A DNA stretch of 64,000 nt from Chaunax sp. Z400 (taxonomy: Eukaryota > Chordata > Actinopteri > Lophiiformes > Chaunacidae): contig CM075195.1 in the NCBI GenBank assembly GCA_037577475.1, forward strand, positions 23,525,399 through 23,589,398. The letters are read 5' to 3'. Shown in pieces: positions 24,001 through 39,000 of this stretch. Both the position numbers and the translations under genes were made by a program. The notes under the pieces were generated by a model. That model saw nothing but the letters and a program-made list of their open reading frames with translations, was not told the origin of the DNA and ran no database searches. Numbering within the stretch: position 1 is the first letter of the stretch; every line of letters starts with the position of its first letter.

Positions 24001-27000
24001 ATATTTTTGTTTCTTTCAAGTGGAAAAGGTCTTCCCCAAAAGGCGGTGGAGGAAAAGTCAATATGATCGGTTATCATCAGCAGCAGTGTCGTTATTGATA
24101 CAAAAACACTTTTCTAGCCTGTGTTCTCAAATGTTAAATCCTATTAACGGACAAAAAACATAGATCGTGGCTGACTTTGAAAAACCCTGGATTACGTTCA
24201 GTGACACATTTTTCTATGTCTAATGTTAACATTGCTTTCCAAAAGACGCTTGGCAAATACTGTACAGGGCAAGCTTGTCTGTGACAAGTTAGCTAAGGCT
24301 GCGGAACTGCAATGGCTTAGAAGCCAAAACCGTTTAGGTTCGAGTTAGGAAAAGATCATAGTTACGGTTAATAAAAAGGCAGGTCTGTAACAGACCCTCG
24401 CTCTGGTCTCCTCCATTGGAGTCAGACTTGCTGCCCACTTATCGATACCTTGACCTAAACTCCCCTACAATATGCTTTGCTTCATATGGGGAACACTTGG
24501 TAAAGCGACACTGAAAGTTGAATTGGACATAAATCTGGTAGTAGACCTACTATAATATTGCAAAAAGAAAATTGAATCAGTCTAATTATTAAAAATCATA
24601 AATCTGATCAAGTGATGCCAACTTTTGGTTCTTGACAAGGACATGTTTGGGTCAGCACCATTGAAGTGTTGAGGTGGATGGATGCGTGAGGAGCAGAGTG
24701 AGAGGTAGAGAATTGACCTGTAATGCTGCTGTAAAAAACAAACAAACATGGGATGAGCTTCATATCCATGTGTACAGATTGGGGTCAGACCAACATTGGC
24801 CTCAACAGTCAGTCTCATCCACTTCCCTTATGACTCAGTCACCTCTTTGGCTACATAGCATGAGGGTTTTTGCTTGGAGATAAAAATGATTGATGCCAAA
24901 AAGTTTCTGAATAATGGCTCAGGTGAAGGGAAGATGGAGGGCAGTGCTTACTTAACTGGATGGATGATTGCATGGATGGAAATACTGAAGCCCACAGTAT
25001 AGTTCGACCAGTCTTGCTTCCCAGTTCACGGTGCTGTTTTTGCTCAACGGATGGAGCCTCTTGTAACATCCACCTTTCTTAGCTCTTCAAATCAGATTTA
25101 AATGTGGATGGAAGAGGAGAGCTCTGAGCCACTAAGTGGACAGTTAATTTAATCAGCGGTTGGCGGATGGAAGGAGGAGGTCAGAGAGAGGGAGAAACTT
25201 TGATCTTGGTTTCAGATAGAAGAAAAGTAAAGAAAACAATATTTCTTATATTAGTGTTAGATATTAGATATAGAGATTATAGGTAGAATTTCAGTGCTAA
25301 AATGTCTAAACATGACTTCAACTTTGTTTTCTATTTTGTTGAGTTAAGTTATGCTATTATTCTATCTGATTAGATTATCCCAAATGCTTCCAGCCATGTT
25401 AAAACCCAGAGAAATCCATAACAGGTAACATTTGGGTGTCTGTCGCTACAGTTTCAGGTAGAGAGCCAAAAGAGTGAGGAACTACACTGTGTGCATCTTT
25501 TGTTTGTTATTAAGAGACCACTAGCAGCCGATGCTACATACTGTGCATTTAAAATATAGCTTGGATAGATGTGAAAATGAGTGTTAAGATCAATAATTAT
25601 TAATCAAATTAGTCAAAGCAAAGATATTCTTAACATATTTTTTCCCTGGGACATCTAGGGTACCCACAGTGTTTGGTTGTCTTGGTTTTCAGCCCAACAC
25701 ACACTGAAGCCACAGCAGCAGCAGTGTTACAGTGGAAGTGGGCCATGTCCCAAGATAGCCTCACAGTATGACAGCGATCAGCTAGACCCACCAGTCCAGA
25801 AGCAGAGTGTGATGTGTATAAATAGACAAACACAGGCGAGCAAAAGAAAACAAGAGAGTTCAGTCTACTCCTGTCATCCCTCTGAGGCCATGTTTAACCC
25901 CTTAAAACATCATTGTCACTTCTCACGCATGAAATGATCTCATTGGTTGTGTTCAACATTGGTGGGTGGAGCTAAAGCTCAAGTGCATGATAGATAGTCA
26001 AAATATTTTATGAAGTTATGAATGACACTCAGCTAATTCTTCTTTTTTCATGACTTTGGGTGGGAAGAATAGCTAATTAGCACTCAGCTGTACCCCTTTT
26101 TATGCCCCCGCATGTTGCAGGTAGGGTTACCTATATCTGTTTGTCCATTAGTAAAGGGTTATGATGAATCCACTTCTCCTCCTCCCCCTCAGAATCTGCC
26201 TGACAGAATCCAATGTAACACATACTTTGTAGGGGCCCTAAATGTGTGCATCTCATAATTGCTTTCTTCCAAATGTGCTTATTATTACATTTGTAGGCAC
26301 ATTTTTAACTTTGGCTATTTACCCATCGGTTTGCTCACATTCACCCACAGTATCACAGAGGTTATGGTCTATGCACATCAGCACAAATTGAGTTTTTTGC
26401 AGCAGCGGGGCATCTGTGTCCTTGGACACAAACTTTCAAGTCGCATGCCAAAAAACTGCAGCTCCTATCAAAACATACTAGCACTGCAGTGAGTTTAATG
26501 TCACACACATATCCATATCCACCAACGCTCTGTTTGAATGTCACGAGCTTTCAGCTGGAGTTTGTGCTGTCTAAAGGTGTCTGAATTAGCTGCAGCCACT
26601 CCAACTTCAACCAACGCTTTTTTCTTTCCTTTTCCATCTTTCCATTTAAAGCCTGTCTGTCCCTCCTCTCATCTGTAACTCCCTCCCTTCTTCCCCCTGC
26701 TCCTCATCGCTCTGCTCACGGCGGCTGCGTTGTTCTTTTATGTGTGCGCCTATTTAAAGATCTAAACCACGTTGGTCCTGCCAACTCTAGCTGCATTAAG
26801 AAAACATGAGGCAGACTCTGCGAGCCGTACATCCTGTAAACCCACTGAACCTGTGGCGTGGCAGGAGACGATGCTCGGAGATGTGGAATCAGGAAAAGTA
26901 GGCTACTGGGTTAGTGGAGAATATGTGATGTGCTTATTTAAGTCATCAGTAACGCACAGGGTTCAGAGGGTTCCTCTGTGGAGGTGGAGATGTCACCAAT

Positions 27001-30000
27001 GCGTTTTTTAGGATTGTAAGATGTCATTATTGAGATATTGAAATGAACTGAGTAACGTAGTGAATTTATACAGTATGTGTGTTTTTGTACCATGCTCAGT
27101 AAGTGTTTAGAGAGCGTTTCATCTCTGTTGTGTGTTCCAGCACTGGGAGGTGTTTAAGGTGATCACAGAGGTGTTCATCCTGGTGCCTGCACTGGTTGGA
27201 CTCAAAGGAAATCTGGAGATGACCCTGGCCGCTCGCCTCTCCACCGCTGTGAGAAGCACTGCATGTTAAATATGTTTATGTTCTCATGCTGCATCCTATT
27301 TAAATTTACTACCATACATACAACATACGTATTATGCACACATTATAAAGTCATACTGAGAGGAATTAGCTTAATGCAAATGAATTACACTGTGCAGATG
27401 AGGAGTACATGTTGTCACATGTTGTATGTTTCTGTGGAACGAAACATTAGGATGGGAAGATGATGGCACCTTTATAGATAATAGCTCTAAAATGAGTGGT
27501 GTGTTTGTTTTAAAAAATAATATAATACAACCTACTGCTTCTGTAGTATTGTGCAGTTATGTAATGATACAAGGTAATTTATAAAAGTACTTATAAAAGT
27601 ACCATAAGTCCTTTTATAATATATAAAAGTACTATAAGTACTTTCATAATAAGTACTTTATAATAAGCACTACTTTAATGATAAATATATTAGATTATAC
27701 TTTATGTTCCATATCAGTATGTAATTGTAACACTTACTTATGGTAAATTAGTTGTTAATTAGAAGTCAACCAAAATAAAATATACAGAATATTTTGAAGT
27801 TTAAAAAAAAGTTTAGATAAATGGAATAGAATGTGGATAAATAAATCTCATTTATGTTGTTTTGGTATAAAGAAGATTAAAACAGGTGGTAGGTTTTTGT
27901 TTCCCTGTTTCTGATTGTTATTGAATTTTATAATCCTTTGAAAAGGAACTAAGAACAGAGAAAGAAAACAATCATCTGTGGAGGAAGTAAAAGTTTTATG
28001 TAATTATATAATTAAAATAACTTTTGTTGTCTCCATGCTTTCAGGCCAACATGGGCCAAATGGACGATCCTGATAAACAATGGACCATGGTGTGCAGCAA
28101 TCTGGCACTTATACAGGTAACAAACTCACTCTGTTCAGTTCAGGCATTGAGATCATTTCTTCAGGTATTTGTGTTTCCCATTTGTCTAATTCATTTTATG
28201 TGTAGTCTTATATGTAGTGTCTCAGCAAAGGAGACAGTGGAGTATGCTGCTGGAATAAATCCAAGGACGTTCGTAAAGAAAAGTTTATATTGTTTAGATT
28301 TACTATTTACAGTGTATTAATAGGTGGAAATATTCAACTTTCCCCCTCAGTTTTTCCGAGTTGTGTTATTTTTGGTGCCGCTGTCACTAAGACAATGGCT
28401 TCACTACATTTTCCTCAGAACAACAATAATACAGGACAAAATCTTGAGTTCATTCCTTCTTCAATTCTGTTATGTAACATCTTTAGGATTTGAGGGGTTG
28501 GTTTCTGATTTCATTTATAAACAACTGTTTATTAAGAGAATAATCATCAGATTAATTAAAAAAAGAAACTGTATGTAAATGTCACCATACTGTATGTCAC
28601 ATTCATTGTTTTACTCTTGTTGAATATTATGACAACGTCTCATCATTTTCTTCAGGTTCAGGCCACAGTGGTGGGCTTCCTTGCAGCGGTGGCAGCTGTG
28701 TGTTTAGGGGCAATTTCCAGGGGGGGTGTTGAGTTGGACCAGGCTGCTGTTCTCTGTGCCAGCAGCATCACCACTGCCTTTGTAACTGCTCTTACCTTGG
28801 GTAAGTAACCCGGGATGCTTTCATTATTCTGCATTGTTTGAACTCCATTTTCACCACAAAGTTTCTTATCGATAGCTGTGAATTGGTAAAGCATTATTTA
28901 CACAGAAAAGAGTTTAAAGAGTGGACAATTGTCTGCAGGCCTGCCCTGTACTACGGCTGTAACTATTTCACTCAATACTGGACCAGTTTTAGAGATTGTC
29001 ATCATCATTTGTCACTTAGGCACAGAAAACAGGAACATATGGTCCAGGTATGGCGTCACGGTGGAACAGCACGGTTGACTCACAGCAAGAAGGTCCTGGG
29101 TTCAAATCCACCAGAGGATCTGGGACTTTTCTGTGTGGAGTTTGCATTGTTCTCTCCTCACAATAACAGTCCAGGACTAGTAAGCTTTAAAGGTGCTTCA
29201 TTTTTTTTGTTTCCTTCGGATGTTGTCAAGCTACTGTAGCTGATTCCCCTCTCTTCAATCTTTATGCTAAGCTAAGCCAGCCCTGCTCATCTAACACCAA
29301 AATGTTGCACTAATGGTTCAGTATAAAGTATAAGATCCACTTCTGTTCATGTATCTTTCACTCACATTGTTACACCATCAGTCAAGCTTTTCACGTAGCA
29401 ACAGCTGCACCTGTCCCTGTATCACCTTTTCTCCTCGTGTAACAGCTGCATAATGCGTCATGCATCCTCACCATAGATGTTGATAAATGTGATGACTGAG
29501 GGAAATGAGTTGTCTCTGGTTCTGTTGTTTTGCAAATAGATTTTGTCATGCCTCAGCAGGAAGTAACCTCTTGCCAGTTTTCCTCTCCTTACTCGTATAT
29601 TTTTAATATTTATCAAACAATCTTTTTTTATTATTATTTATTATAAATGCAGCTCATCTTATTTTCTATTTGCAGCACGCTGTCACGCTGTGAGGCTGGT
29701 TGATTTTCTGAAAGCTCTCTCGCAGAGTCCAAAGAATTTTTTCTTTCTGTCTACATTTTCAATCATTGTGAGGACTTTTTCTCCACCCTCCTGTTTTCCT
29801 TTCTGTCCTCTCAGAATAACTCATTTCTCTTATGGCTCCACAGGCCTGGTGATGATTGGAGTCATTATCGGCTCCAGGAAAGTGGGGATCAACCCGGACA
29901 ACGTGGCCACCCCCATCGCTGCCAGTCTGGGGGATCTGATCACCCTGTCCCTGCTGGCCGGGGTCAGCAGCACACTCTATGAATATATAGGTGAGGAAAT

Positions 30001-33000
30001 ACCGTAACATGGGAGGTGGAGTCATGACCCCGAACCTGACCCAAATCAGACCATGGACCCCATTTGATATGAATTTTACTTGTAGATATTTTATTACAGA
30101 AAGTGTATGAAACTGATGACCAAAGTAGTCATGCATTCTGTCATTGTGTTACATATGGATGGAATTATAGTGAAAATAATTATTTCCTCCTTCAGTAAGA
30201 AAACCCACTTTGATCTATGAGTGTCTCCTGGTAGATTTTAGCACCCGCCGAGATTGACATTAGTTTACATTTATTTTCCAGTTTGTCATGCTGATAATGT
30301 TGTGGCGTGAAAAACACACAGGAGTCTCTGGAACTTCAAAGTCATGTGGGTTCCCAGTTTATTCACAGACCATGCAAGATACACAGCAATAAACTGGAAC
30401 CCCGATCTCAGGTCCCGACAGTTTATATACCCTTCTAATGTCAGCTTGGGCATATGTTATTCACATCTGCGTACGTGCCTCATACTTAGTTCAAGTTACC
30501 CTTCCAAATGTTATTGTGTTCGTACATCCTCCATACCTTGTGTGCATGACCCCAGGTTCATGTTTATTTGCCCTTCCAAAGGTCAATATGTGCTGACCAA
30601 CTGATCAGGATCCTCCAGCAGGATGCATGCACACTATTATATTAAAGTATATTGACATGTATATTGAATTCCACAACAATAACCAGAACACAAGATGGCA
30701 GCAGAAGTCATGTTTGAATTCTCAGACAGTCATGTTTGAATTCTCAGACAGTCATGTTTGAATTCTCAGACAGCTCATCGTGGTGTGTGTCAGCTCTGAA
30801 GTATGACAGTGTAGTGTGTCTGATAAAATCTCCTGTATTTATAATACATTGTAAGTGACTCATCTGATCTAGGGACAGTGTGTCCCAAAATAGAACTGTA
30901 ATATAGTTTCTACATTTTAAAATATGTATCTAGCATGTCTACCTTCACAGTTGGCTGTATAGGATAAAACTTGACCTAAACTTGTTTTATCTCCATTTTT
31001 TAACTTGACATAAATAATAATGTCTTAAAAATTCATAGAAACCTATAGAATCTGGGCAAGTATTTATTTCGCTGGTTGTGCATCATGGCATAGTCGTCAG
31101 CTATCATTAGGAGTTGCTGATTTTTGCACAATGCATGGCTGTTTTTTTAAATTGGACACCATCAGTGTAAGTAGGACAAATGACGCCTGGTCCTGTCCCA
31201 CAGATATATGGTACCTGTCCCCCCTGGTGTGTCTGGTCTTCCTGGCTCTGATCCCACTGTGGGTGCTGGTGGCTCGACAGAGCCCTCAGATCAGGGAGGT
31301 TCTCCGCTCAGGGTGGCAGCCTGTTATAGTAGCCATGTCCATTAGCAGGTATGCACTCAATCACCTTTGAATTATCTTTATATAACTTTTAATTGGTAAT
31401 AAGCATGTGGATCTGATTCTCTCTGCGTTTGTGATTTCCAGTGTTGGAGGACTTATACTGGACAAGACAGTGAGTGATCCCAACTTTAAGGGCATGGCTG
31501 TCTTTACGCCCGTCATTAACGGTAAGCTGATTGACTTAAAGCTTCAAAGACTTAAATCTAAATGTTGTCACAGGAAGTAGTCAAAGTGCAACTTTAATGA
31601 GCATTTTAGCCATTTATTGGCACTCTCACCATCGTTAGCACCGAACCATTACTGCACAGATGTTTAGACTGTAGTGCAGTCTCTTCTATTAGTGTCCTGC
31701 TTGTATGGCTCCAAGCAGGACTCAGCAACGCACAGATGAATCGCAACAAATGCATATCACTAATATGAGGAGTATGACACCGACATGGCAAGAGAGGTAA
31801 TGACAACAGTATTGATATTGAGATTATGTTGATGTAAAATACAAGAAATAAACACTAAATTTGAGCAGAAAATGACTTAATATTAGTGAAATTTTCTGTC
31901 CATGAAACAACAAATCTTTACCTCTTAAATCTTTTTTTTTGTAATATCTGTCTGCACATATACTTATGGTTTGTGCCAAGATTAGGTAAAAACCATTTCT
32001 TTAAAATACGTACAGTTTGATCTTGCAGCAGATAATTAGTATTTCTGTGCTTGTGAGTGTGTATGTGACCTACAGCAGCCTTCTTTGAAAGACTTGCCTA
32101 TTACATTTCATTTAGAACTAATCTAATCTCTCATCAAAGAGGGCGTGATCCACCATATGTGAAACAGAAAGACAAAACAAGACAAACAGGACAGGCGTAA
32201 CACCAATTAGCTGTGTCATGGTTTACCTCTTAAATCTTGAAATAATAAGGCTAAATAAAAACTAGTGACTAACTTAAAACATGTTTCCAAATCTTAGATT
32301 TAAAATTGTGGCACAGTACAGAACAGTCAGGGGTTAGAGACAAAGGCAGCAGAGGGAGTCAATGTGAAAGCAATGATATTTACATATTACATTTACATTT
32401 ATTTCCTGTCCCACAAGTTACTTGAAGGTGCAAGTTTTGCTAGGTGTGACTCTAATCAATATACCAACCACTAAGCTGGCAATGCTTCTCCTGAGATGGG
32501 CGTCTAATATGTTACATGTTGTCAAAGACGCCTATATAATATAGAGTCTGACATCAGCAAGACTTTCTTTTGAACCAGGATTTGTCTGATTAAAAAGACT
32601 TTGAATCTGACCAGTAAAAAGTTTAGATACATTTCAGTCAGTACCTAAGAGGATTATGGTATGACTGCAAACCAAAGGAAACCTTTGTGACATGAACTGA
32701 AGCCTGCGGCAGTCCAAAAGGAAACCAGTCGTAAATCATATGTGATACTTTAGAAAATGTTCAGCTCTAATATTGAAGTGTACATGATTTCTAGGTAATG
32801 GACTGAGTCCTACTGAGTTACCAAGATGTTCTGTAAATGAAGCCTTAAAACCACTGGAACATTTTCAGAAGCACCAAGGCCTGGTCCTCGGTTTGGAGCA
32901 TCAAACGTCTTTAATGAGTCACTCTCAAGTTTCATTTCTGTCTTCTCAGCAGTTCGCAACTCACGTTTTTCCTAATTCTATGTGTTGCATTGACAGTACA

Positions 33001-36000
33001 TACAAATATGGGCTTTACACAACTCATCAATAGGTTGAAGATTCCTCCTGAAAACAGTGATTGTCCCATAATTACTTAGGAACTGTAACCTAAGTACATT
33101 TACTCAAGTACTGTACTCATGTACAGTTTAGAGGTGATTTGCATTTATTTGTATCCCCATTTTCTGCTATACCTGCACTTATACTCCATTACAATTCATA
33201 GGCAAATAGTGTACTCCTTACTTCATTACATTTTTAACAACTTACTGTAGTTACTTTGAAGATGTCTTTTAATAATACATCATATGATCAACAAATAAAT
33301 TCTGATATAGTACTGTAGGGTTAAAAGGGGTTAACGATAATAATTATGATCAAAATGATCATATATTAATTATCGTATTATAAAGCTATTAATTAATCAG
33401 GTAGGGTTATGAAAGAATACCTCGAGGAGCACCACCTTCCTAAAGCTATATTCCTAAGGTCGGAAGGATTCCTTAAGAAAGCTGTAAATATAACCCAGAT
33501 TAATTAATTAATAAATAATAGCGTTCAATCAGTCTCAAATGAAGGAAGTCGAGTCCTCTATCGCAAGAACTAATGATTCCAGTCATCAACACAGAAACTT
33601 GGTCTAAGAGAATCTACTTTATTATCAAAGATAATCTAACACAGCACACAGAACAAACTAAAACTAAATTCAACATAGGATGATAACAGAAAGATAGTCA
33701 AAATGAGATCGAGTGAAAGAGAGAAAATAAGACATAACTATAACAGGGTGGATGATAGCGTGGTGATGTGAACCAAACTAAAGGGGGTCTAAGGGAAGCT
33801 TGAAGGGAAACTAAATTAGGTAAATTGTGTATAATAATGCCAGATCAGCTATGACGCTTTCCAAGACACAGAGATGTTCGGGTTAGCTTACTTCTCAGCC
33901 GGTCTCCGGGGTAGGGACGAAAGCACGCTTTGGCGAGTTATCAGGAGGGGTCACCGACCGGATACTCGCGGAGGATGCTGTTCGAAGTCCACCGGATCCT
34001 GGTCCCGAATCTCAGATGTTGGAGGGTCGCGTCGTCGCTGGCTGGCGGCTTTGTGAACTTCGGACCTGACGGTCGTGTTCAGCTTGGCCGTGCTTTGACG
34101 GCGTTGGAGCGAGTTAAGTGGTAATGCAGCTCAAAGAAGGGCTTAGTGAATTACTCAGGCGTGAGTGATCCACAGGTGAGCTTCAAATAAATTAGTTGAA
34201 GTGGAGAAATTCAACTAATAGCAGAGAGGAAAGGAATGCTATCTAACTGTATGAGCTAAGTCTTAAAGAAAAGGGAAAAGAAGTCTCTTCTGCTGCGGCA
34301 GGAGGGCACGGGCTTATCCACGGAGTCACGGGGATCTCCGCGTTCAGGAGTCAGAGTTCATGTCAGGTGGAGGTAGGAGCAAGCGGAGCAAGAGAACGAG
34401 CGGCTTCGCGCCGTGGCTTTTGAAGCCTCACAGCTGCCGGAAGTAAGGGCGTGTCCTATGTTACTGTAAGATACGAGGTCACATCACCAGCTGACATAGA
34501 AACAATAGGCGAGACATCTGAGTCTCTCCACTAGAAGGAGGCATCAAAGCACACATGCAATAAACATGAACTCAAAGGGACACAGGAAGAAAATCATCAC
34601 TATGTGCTCATCAAATTCAAGACAAGAAACATATTACAAAAGGAGTAAAACACACAACGATAAGGGGAATATCAGAAATGATCCATTAGAACATGTTACA
34701 GAGTTCAGCTTCCCAGAAATCATGCTTACACAGTCATGAACACATTTCTTCTCTTGCTTCCGTGATGAGAGGAAGAGGAGAAGAGGCAGGAGGTATGGTG
34801 AACATTTTGGCATGGAGGGTAGGTTGGATTGTCAGATTTTTATTAATTCATTGATTCCCAGTTTCTGAACCCATGCAGGGTTTTGGATCCTGTGGTTTGG
34901 AACAGAAAGCAGTCTCATGGTCTCCTGAGTTGCAGACTGACACCCTGGTGTGTCTCTGGTACTCAGCAAGGGGTCAGGAGGGGTGAGACCAGGTCCTCTT
35001 TGATATGTTAAGGGAAGGCAAATGTTGTGTGGGTACAGACCCCAAGTTGTGATTACGGGTGTTATCTTTATGTGAATTGTGGGGTTGTAACTCCACAATG
35101 GTGAGCAGATGGTTGATCAAAGCGAATGACCATGTTTGATCATCCAGGCAAGGCGGAACCACAGCTGAAGTCGCAAGGCATGGTGAGGTGGAGGTCGACT
35201 GACCTACCCTCACCCTACAGTCCCCCCCCCACGGCTGGATGCAGGCGGATGGCGGAATCCCAAGCCGTAGCAGGTGATGCCCTTCGTCGAAGCGTTGAGG
35301 TTCGCCGGCTGTGGATGGTCAGCGTCATAGCATCTGGCAGTTAAACAGTCTAGGGGCAGCTATAAGCATGCATCTATACTGAATCAGGGTTATCTCAATC
35401 TAGGGCCTTAGAGGAGAGGTTATCATTTTCCGTTAGTTGTGAAGGAAAGATGGAAAGAAGGAAAAGGAAAGGCAGTCATTTGTCTTACTCTTCAAGAGTT
35501 AGTTAACTCAAGCTAGGAGCAGGGAACAGGTTGATACCCCTATCACCTGTAGTCTCCTCAACTTCATCTATCTTGGCTGGTCTACTCTTATCTGGGATTC
35601 TCTGTCTTACTATCTTAGCCGTGTTGCTTGCATTTGTCCACCTTGCTCTGAAGGAGGCGGAGGCACCGGATGCAAAATACAGTGATCTAAGTTAAGGAGC
35701 ACTAGGTAGGGAGGTATCCGTCCCGTAGCTAGGCTATCTACAGAAGAACTTATTTCAAGGAGCATGTCGGACATGAGCAAGTTTACTAGCTGTGTGTGTG
35801 CATAGTCAACCGCAACAACTGAAAGAGTATCTACAGCCCGGATGGTTTTGTCCAGAGCTTGACTATGGGTGTTAAGGATTACCACTGTTCCTTTACCAGT
35901 TTGGCCTATGGTTTGGAGCTTGCGTTGTTGATTTAAAAATCTGCGTCCTAAGCTCGGGTATTTCTACTTGCATTTCCCCAACATGACGCTTCACGGCGGT

Positions 36001-39000
36001 CATTCTGATGGAATTATAAGGAGAAAGTCCCAGGCTGAAGACAGAACCTACTACTGAGAACCTTTGAGATCTGGTTTTACAGTCTGCAGTTAGTTATCAG
36101 TAGCCCAGGTCGGTATTTTAAAATGATACCTGAGTCAGGACCTGGTGAAACAATGTCGGCTTGGGCCGTGATGGCTATAGCTACGAGTGTCAGAAGAGTG
36201 TAGATCCACGTCATTCTGAAGAAAGGAGCAACAATCAATGTAATTGCTGAGGCAAAGAAATCACAACCCCCCCCTATGTCAAAATGATTGTTGGCTAGGT
36301 TGTTTAGCCATCAAGTTTTGTAGCTCGTGCTTTGTGTGCTGGAGCTAAGGTACTGTATTTGGGACCGCAGTGTCCCCGTCAATTCCCATGGGGGTTTTGG
36401 TTGTGGAGGGTCATTTCTTGGCATCTCGTCTGTTTGGACATCTTCGATGCACCTGTTGCATGCTGCTAAACCGGTGCTGAGTGGTGTTTTGTTGTTGTAT
36501 GCCACTGCCCGTTTATCTTTGTCTTTGAGGGCGTCAGCATCTGCTAGCACTTGTGCCGCGAAGTCTGATTTGGGTTTAGCGTCAGCTTCAGTCACCCCCC
36601 CCAGGTCATGGGTTAGTGGTGTTGGAACGTCAGTGGGATTCGTGCCCAGTGTTAGTACTGGGTCTGAGGGAAATCGGAAGGTTTCCTTTACAAGTTGCAG
36701 ACTGGGGTCAGGTCGTGCCAGTGTCTCGTTAAGGTGGGTACCATTAACGATTGTGTGACAGTGTTTGAATCCTTTGGGAGGTTTGGTAAGCGCGCAGAGG
36801 AACGGCTCTTTTTGAGCAAAGCTACTTTTAGTCGGTTCGGTTGTTTGCACGGGAGCATCAAGCATTTCAGCTATGGGTTCACTTGTGGCTGTCATGGTCG
36901 ACTGAACCTGCACAGTGTAGCTATGAGCCTCGGTGTGGGTGGCGGACGGAACCGGTAAGGGTCGTTGAACTTGTGCCCAAATCTTCAATTGCTTGAAGTC
37001 GATGAGCGGTTCGAAACGATCCAGAAAATCTTTGCCTATCAGCAACGGGATATCTTCAAGTGCCGACACGTACACAGGGTGAACAAGGCTCATAGGTCCC
37101 ACTGTGAAGTGGATCAGGGCCATGGAAGTCAGAGTGACGCCTTTGGACGAGTATGGTTGAAGGTCTAGCGAGCAGGGTCGAAGTTCCAGGGTTCGTTTGG
37201 ACCGTTGTACGACCGTCCTCAGCCTGTCGAAGAGGGATTGGGACATTAAGGTGATGTCTGCTGCAGTGTCTAGGAGCGCTTCGTGAGCTACACTGTCTTC
37301 TAGGGTGGCTGACAAGTACAACTTGCGAGCGACTCCCTTGGCTTTTAGATGGGCTAAGAATTGTCGTACAGGTGGGTCCCCTTGAAAGCTTCCGTTATCG
37401 CGGCGTTGGGTCATTTTGTCAGACTCTAACGGTACTCCCATGATTGCGGTCGCAGCCGGATCTTCAGGTTCGCTTTCACTAGTAGGATCCGAATCTGGGG
37501 TTGCTGTTGCAATTTGGTCTATCGCGGCGGACGAGACAATGTGGTTCGGTTCGCAAGGTGGTTGTTCCTGGATCCTAGTTTGTGGGTCTGTCTCACCGTT
37601 CGGTTCATACTCTTTTTGGGTGGAAGTTAAAGCGAACAGATCAGCTTTCTTAGTTTTTGACGTTTGCTCTCTTTTAAAAGTGGCGATAAGGCTTTTGATG
37701 GCGCTCATTTCTTCCTGACTGAGCTCGCTTGAGTTGGTTTTAGTTTTGCTGCTTAGTTTTGTGGGTTTACCGTCAGGGCCGTCATGTTCCTCGTCAGGGG
37801 TGTTTGGATACAGGGCGTTTCGGTTAGGCCTATCACGGTCAAACGAGGGTCTCGCGTCTCGGCGGTGACTGTCTCCATAACTGGGGTTTGAGCGGTGTTC
37901 CCACTGATTGGAATGCGACCTATTTGAACGCTGGTCGGAGAAGCGCGGGCGTGTGTCAAATCTAGACTGCGTCTGATTCCTGTTAGCCCATGGTGGCGGT
38001 GTCGCACGCTGGTCTCTTCTCTCATAGAATGAGGCAGAGTCCCGTGGAGGGCCCGACTGGTGGGCCGAGACAAGTGGGTCGCCAGTGGCGGCCCCTTCAA
38101 GCTCCAAAGATGGAGGTTGAGCGTTTAGGCTGAAGACATTGGGTCCTGGTTTACTTAAAGCCTGGTGTTGGCTGTCGAAAGCCTTTAAGGCAAGATCTCG
38201 GAGTGCCCGTGTAGTGTGGGTGCGTGGGCATGCGATGAGGCGAAGCTGGTGTTTGAGAGTAGGGTGAAGGTTCTCAAGGAAAAGCACTCGGAAGTTGGCG
38301 TCATCTTCCATACCAGGTTCGTTCCTCAAGCCGAAGAATGCGTTTCGCAAGCGCTGATAATATTCTTCGGGACTTTCTTGACGTTGTTGATGAATTTTCA
38401 AAGCGGCGGAGAGACCGGTGTTTCTAAGAGTGTATGAGAACTCTTCCCTCAATGCGCGTGAAAGGCGTTCATAATCGTTGCGCGTCTCAGGGAGTTGTCG
38501 TTCTATGAACAAGCTCACTTCAATGCTAGATGTTCCTCTGATCACATAGATCCTATCTTCTACGGTGACGTTTTGTACGTTTCTTAGGTAGAAGTCGATA
38601 TCACTGAGATAGTGTTGGATGTGATACGAGTTGCCTGGTTTAGGGGTGAAACGAGTTATGTTTCGCGCGATTTTGTCTAGGTCTCTCTCAGACGGGCCTC
38701 GTGCAGGAGGGGTCTCGTACCGCGCGTCAGTGTTGGGAGGTGCTGCGGCTGTTGTGCCGAGCGTACTAACAGGCTGGCCTGTATTGTGTTCTAGTCTCCT
38801 GGCTTCGGGTGGCTGTGGTGCGGCAAATTGGGCTCGTAGGACCCTCAGTTCGCCTTTAGCGGCTGCTAAAGCCATGGCGTCTTCCTGTCGCGCACGGTAT
38901 GTAGCTTGCAGTTCTCGGTCGGAGTCAATGTACTTTTGGTGGAAGAAACCGACTCGGTCTTGAAGCGCTCTTTGGTTTCCCTCGTGCTCGGCGGCCAGGG

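Noticed and set aside
29046..29120. tRNA-like segment with GGTTCAAATCC
   Set aside because: It is the head of a common fish repeat; a full cloverleaf is not formed and the copy is truncated.
33874..35344. Short frames inside both LTRs, identical in the two copies
   Set aside because: Identity follows from LTR duplication and gives no evidence for coding; no motif is recognisable.
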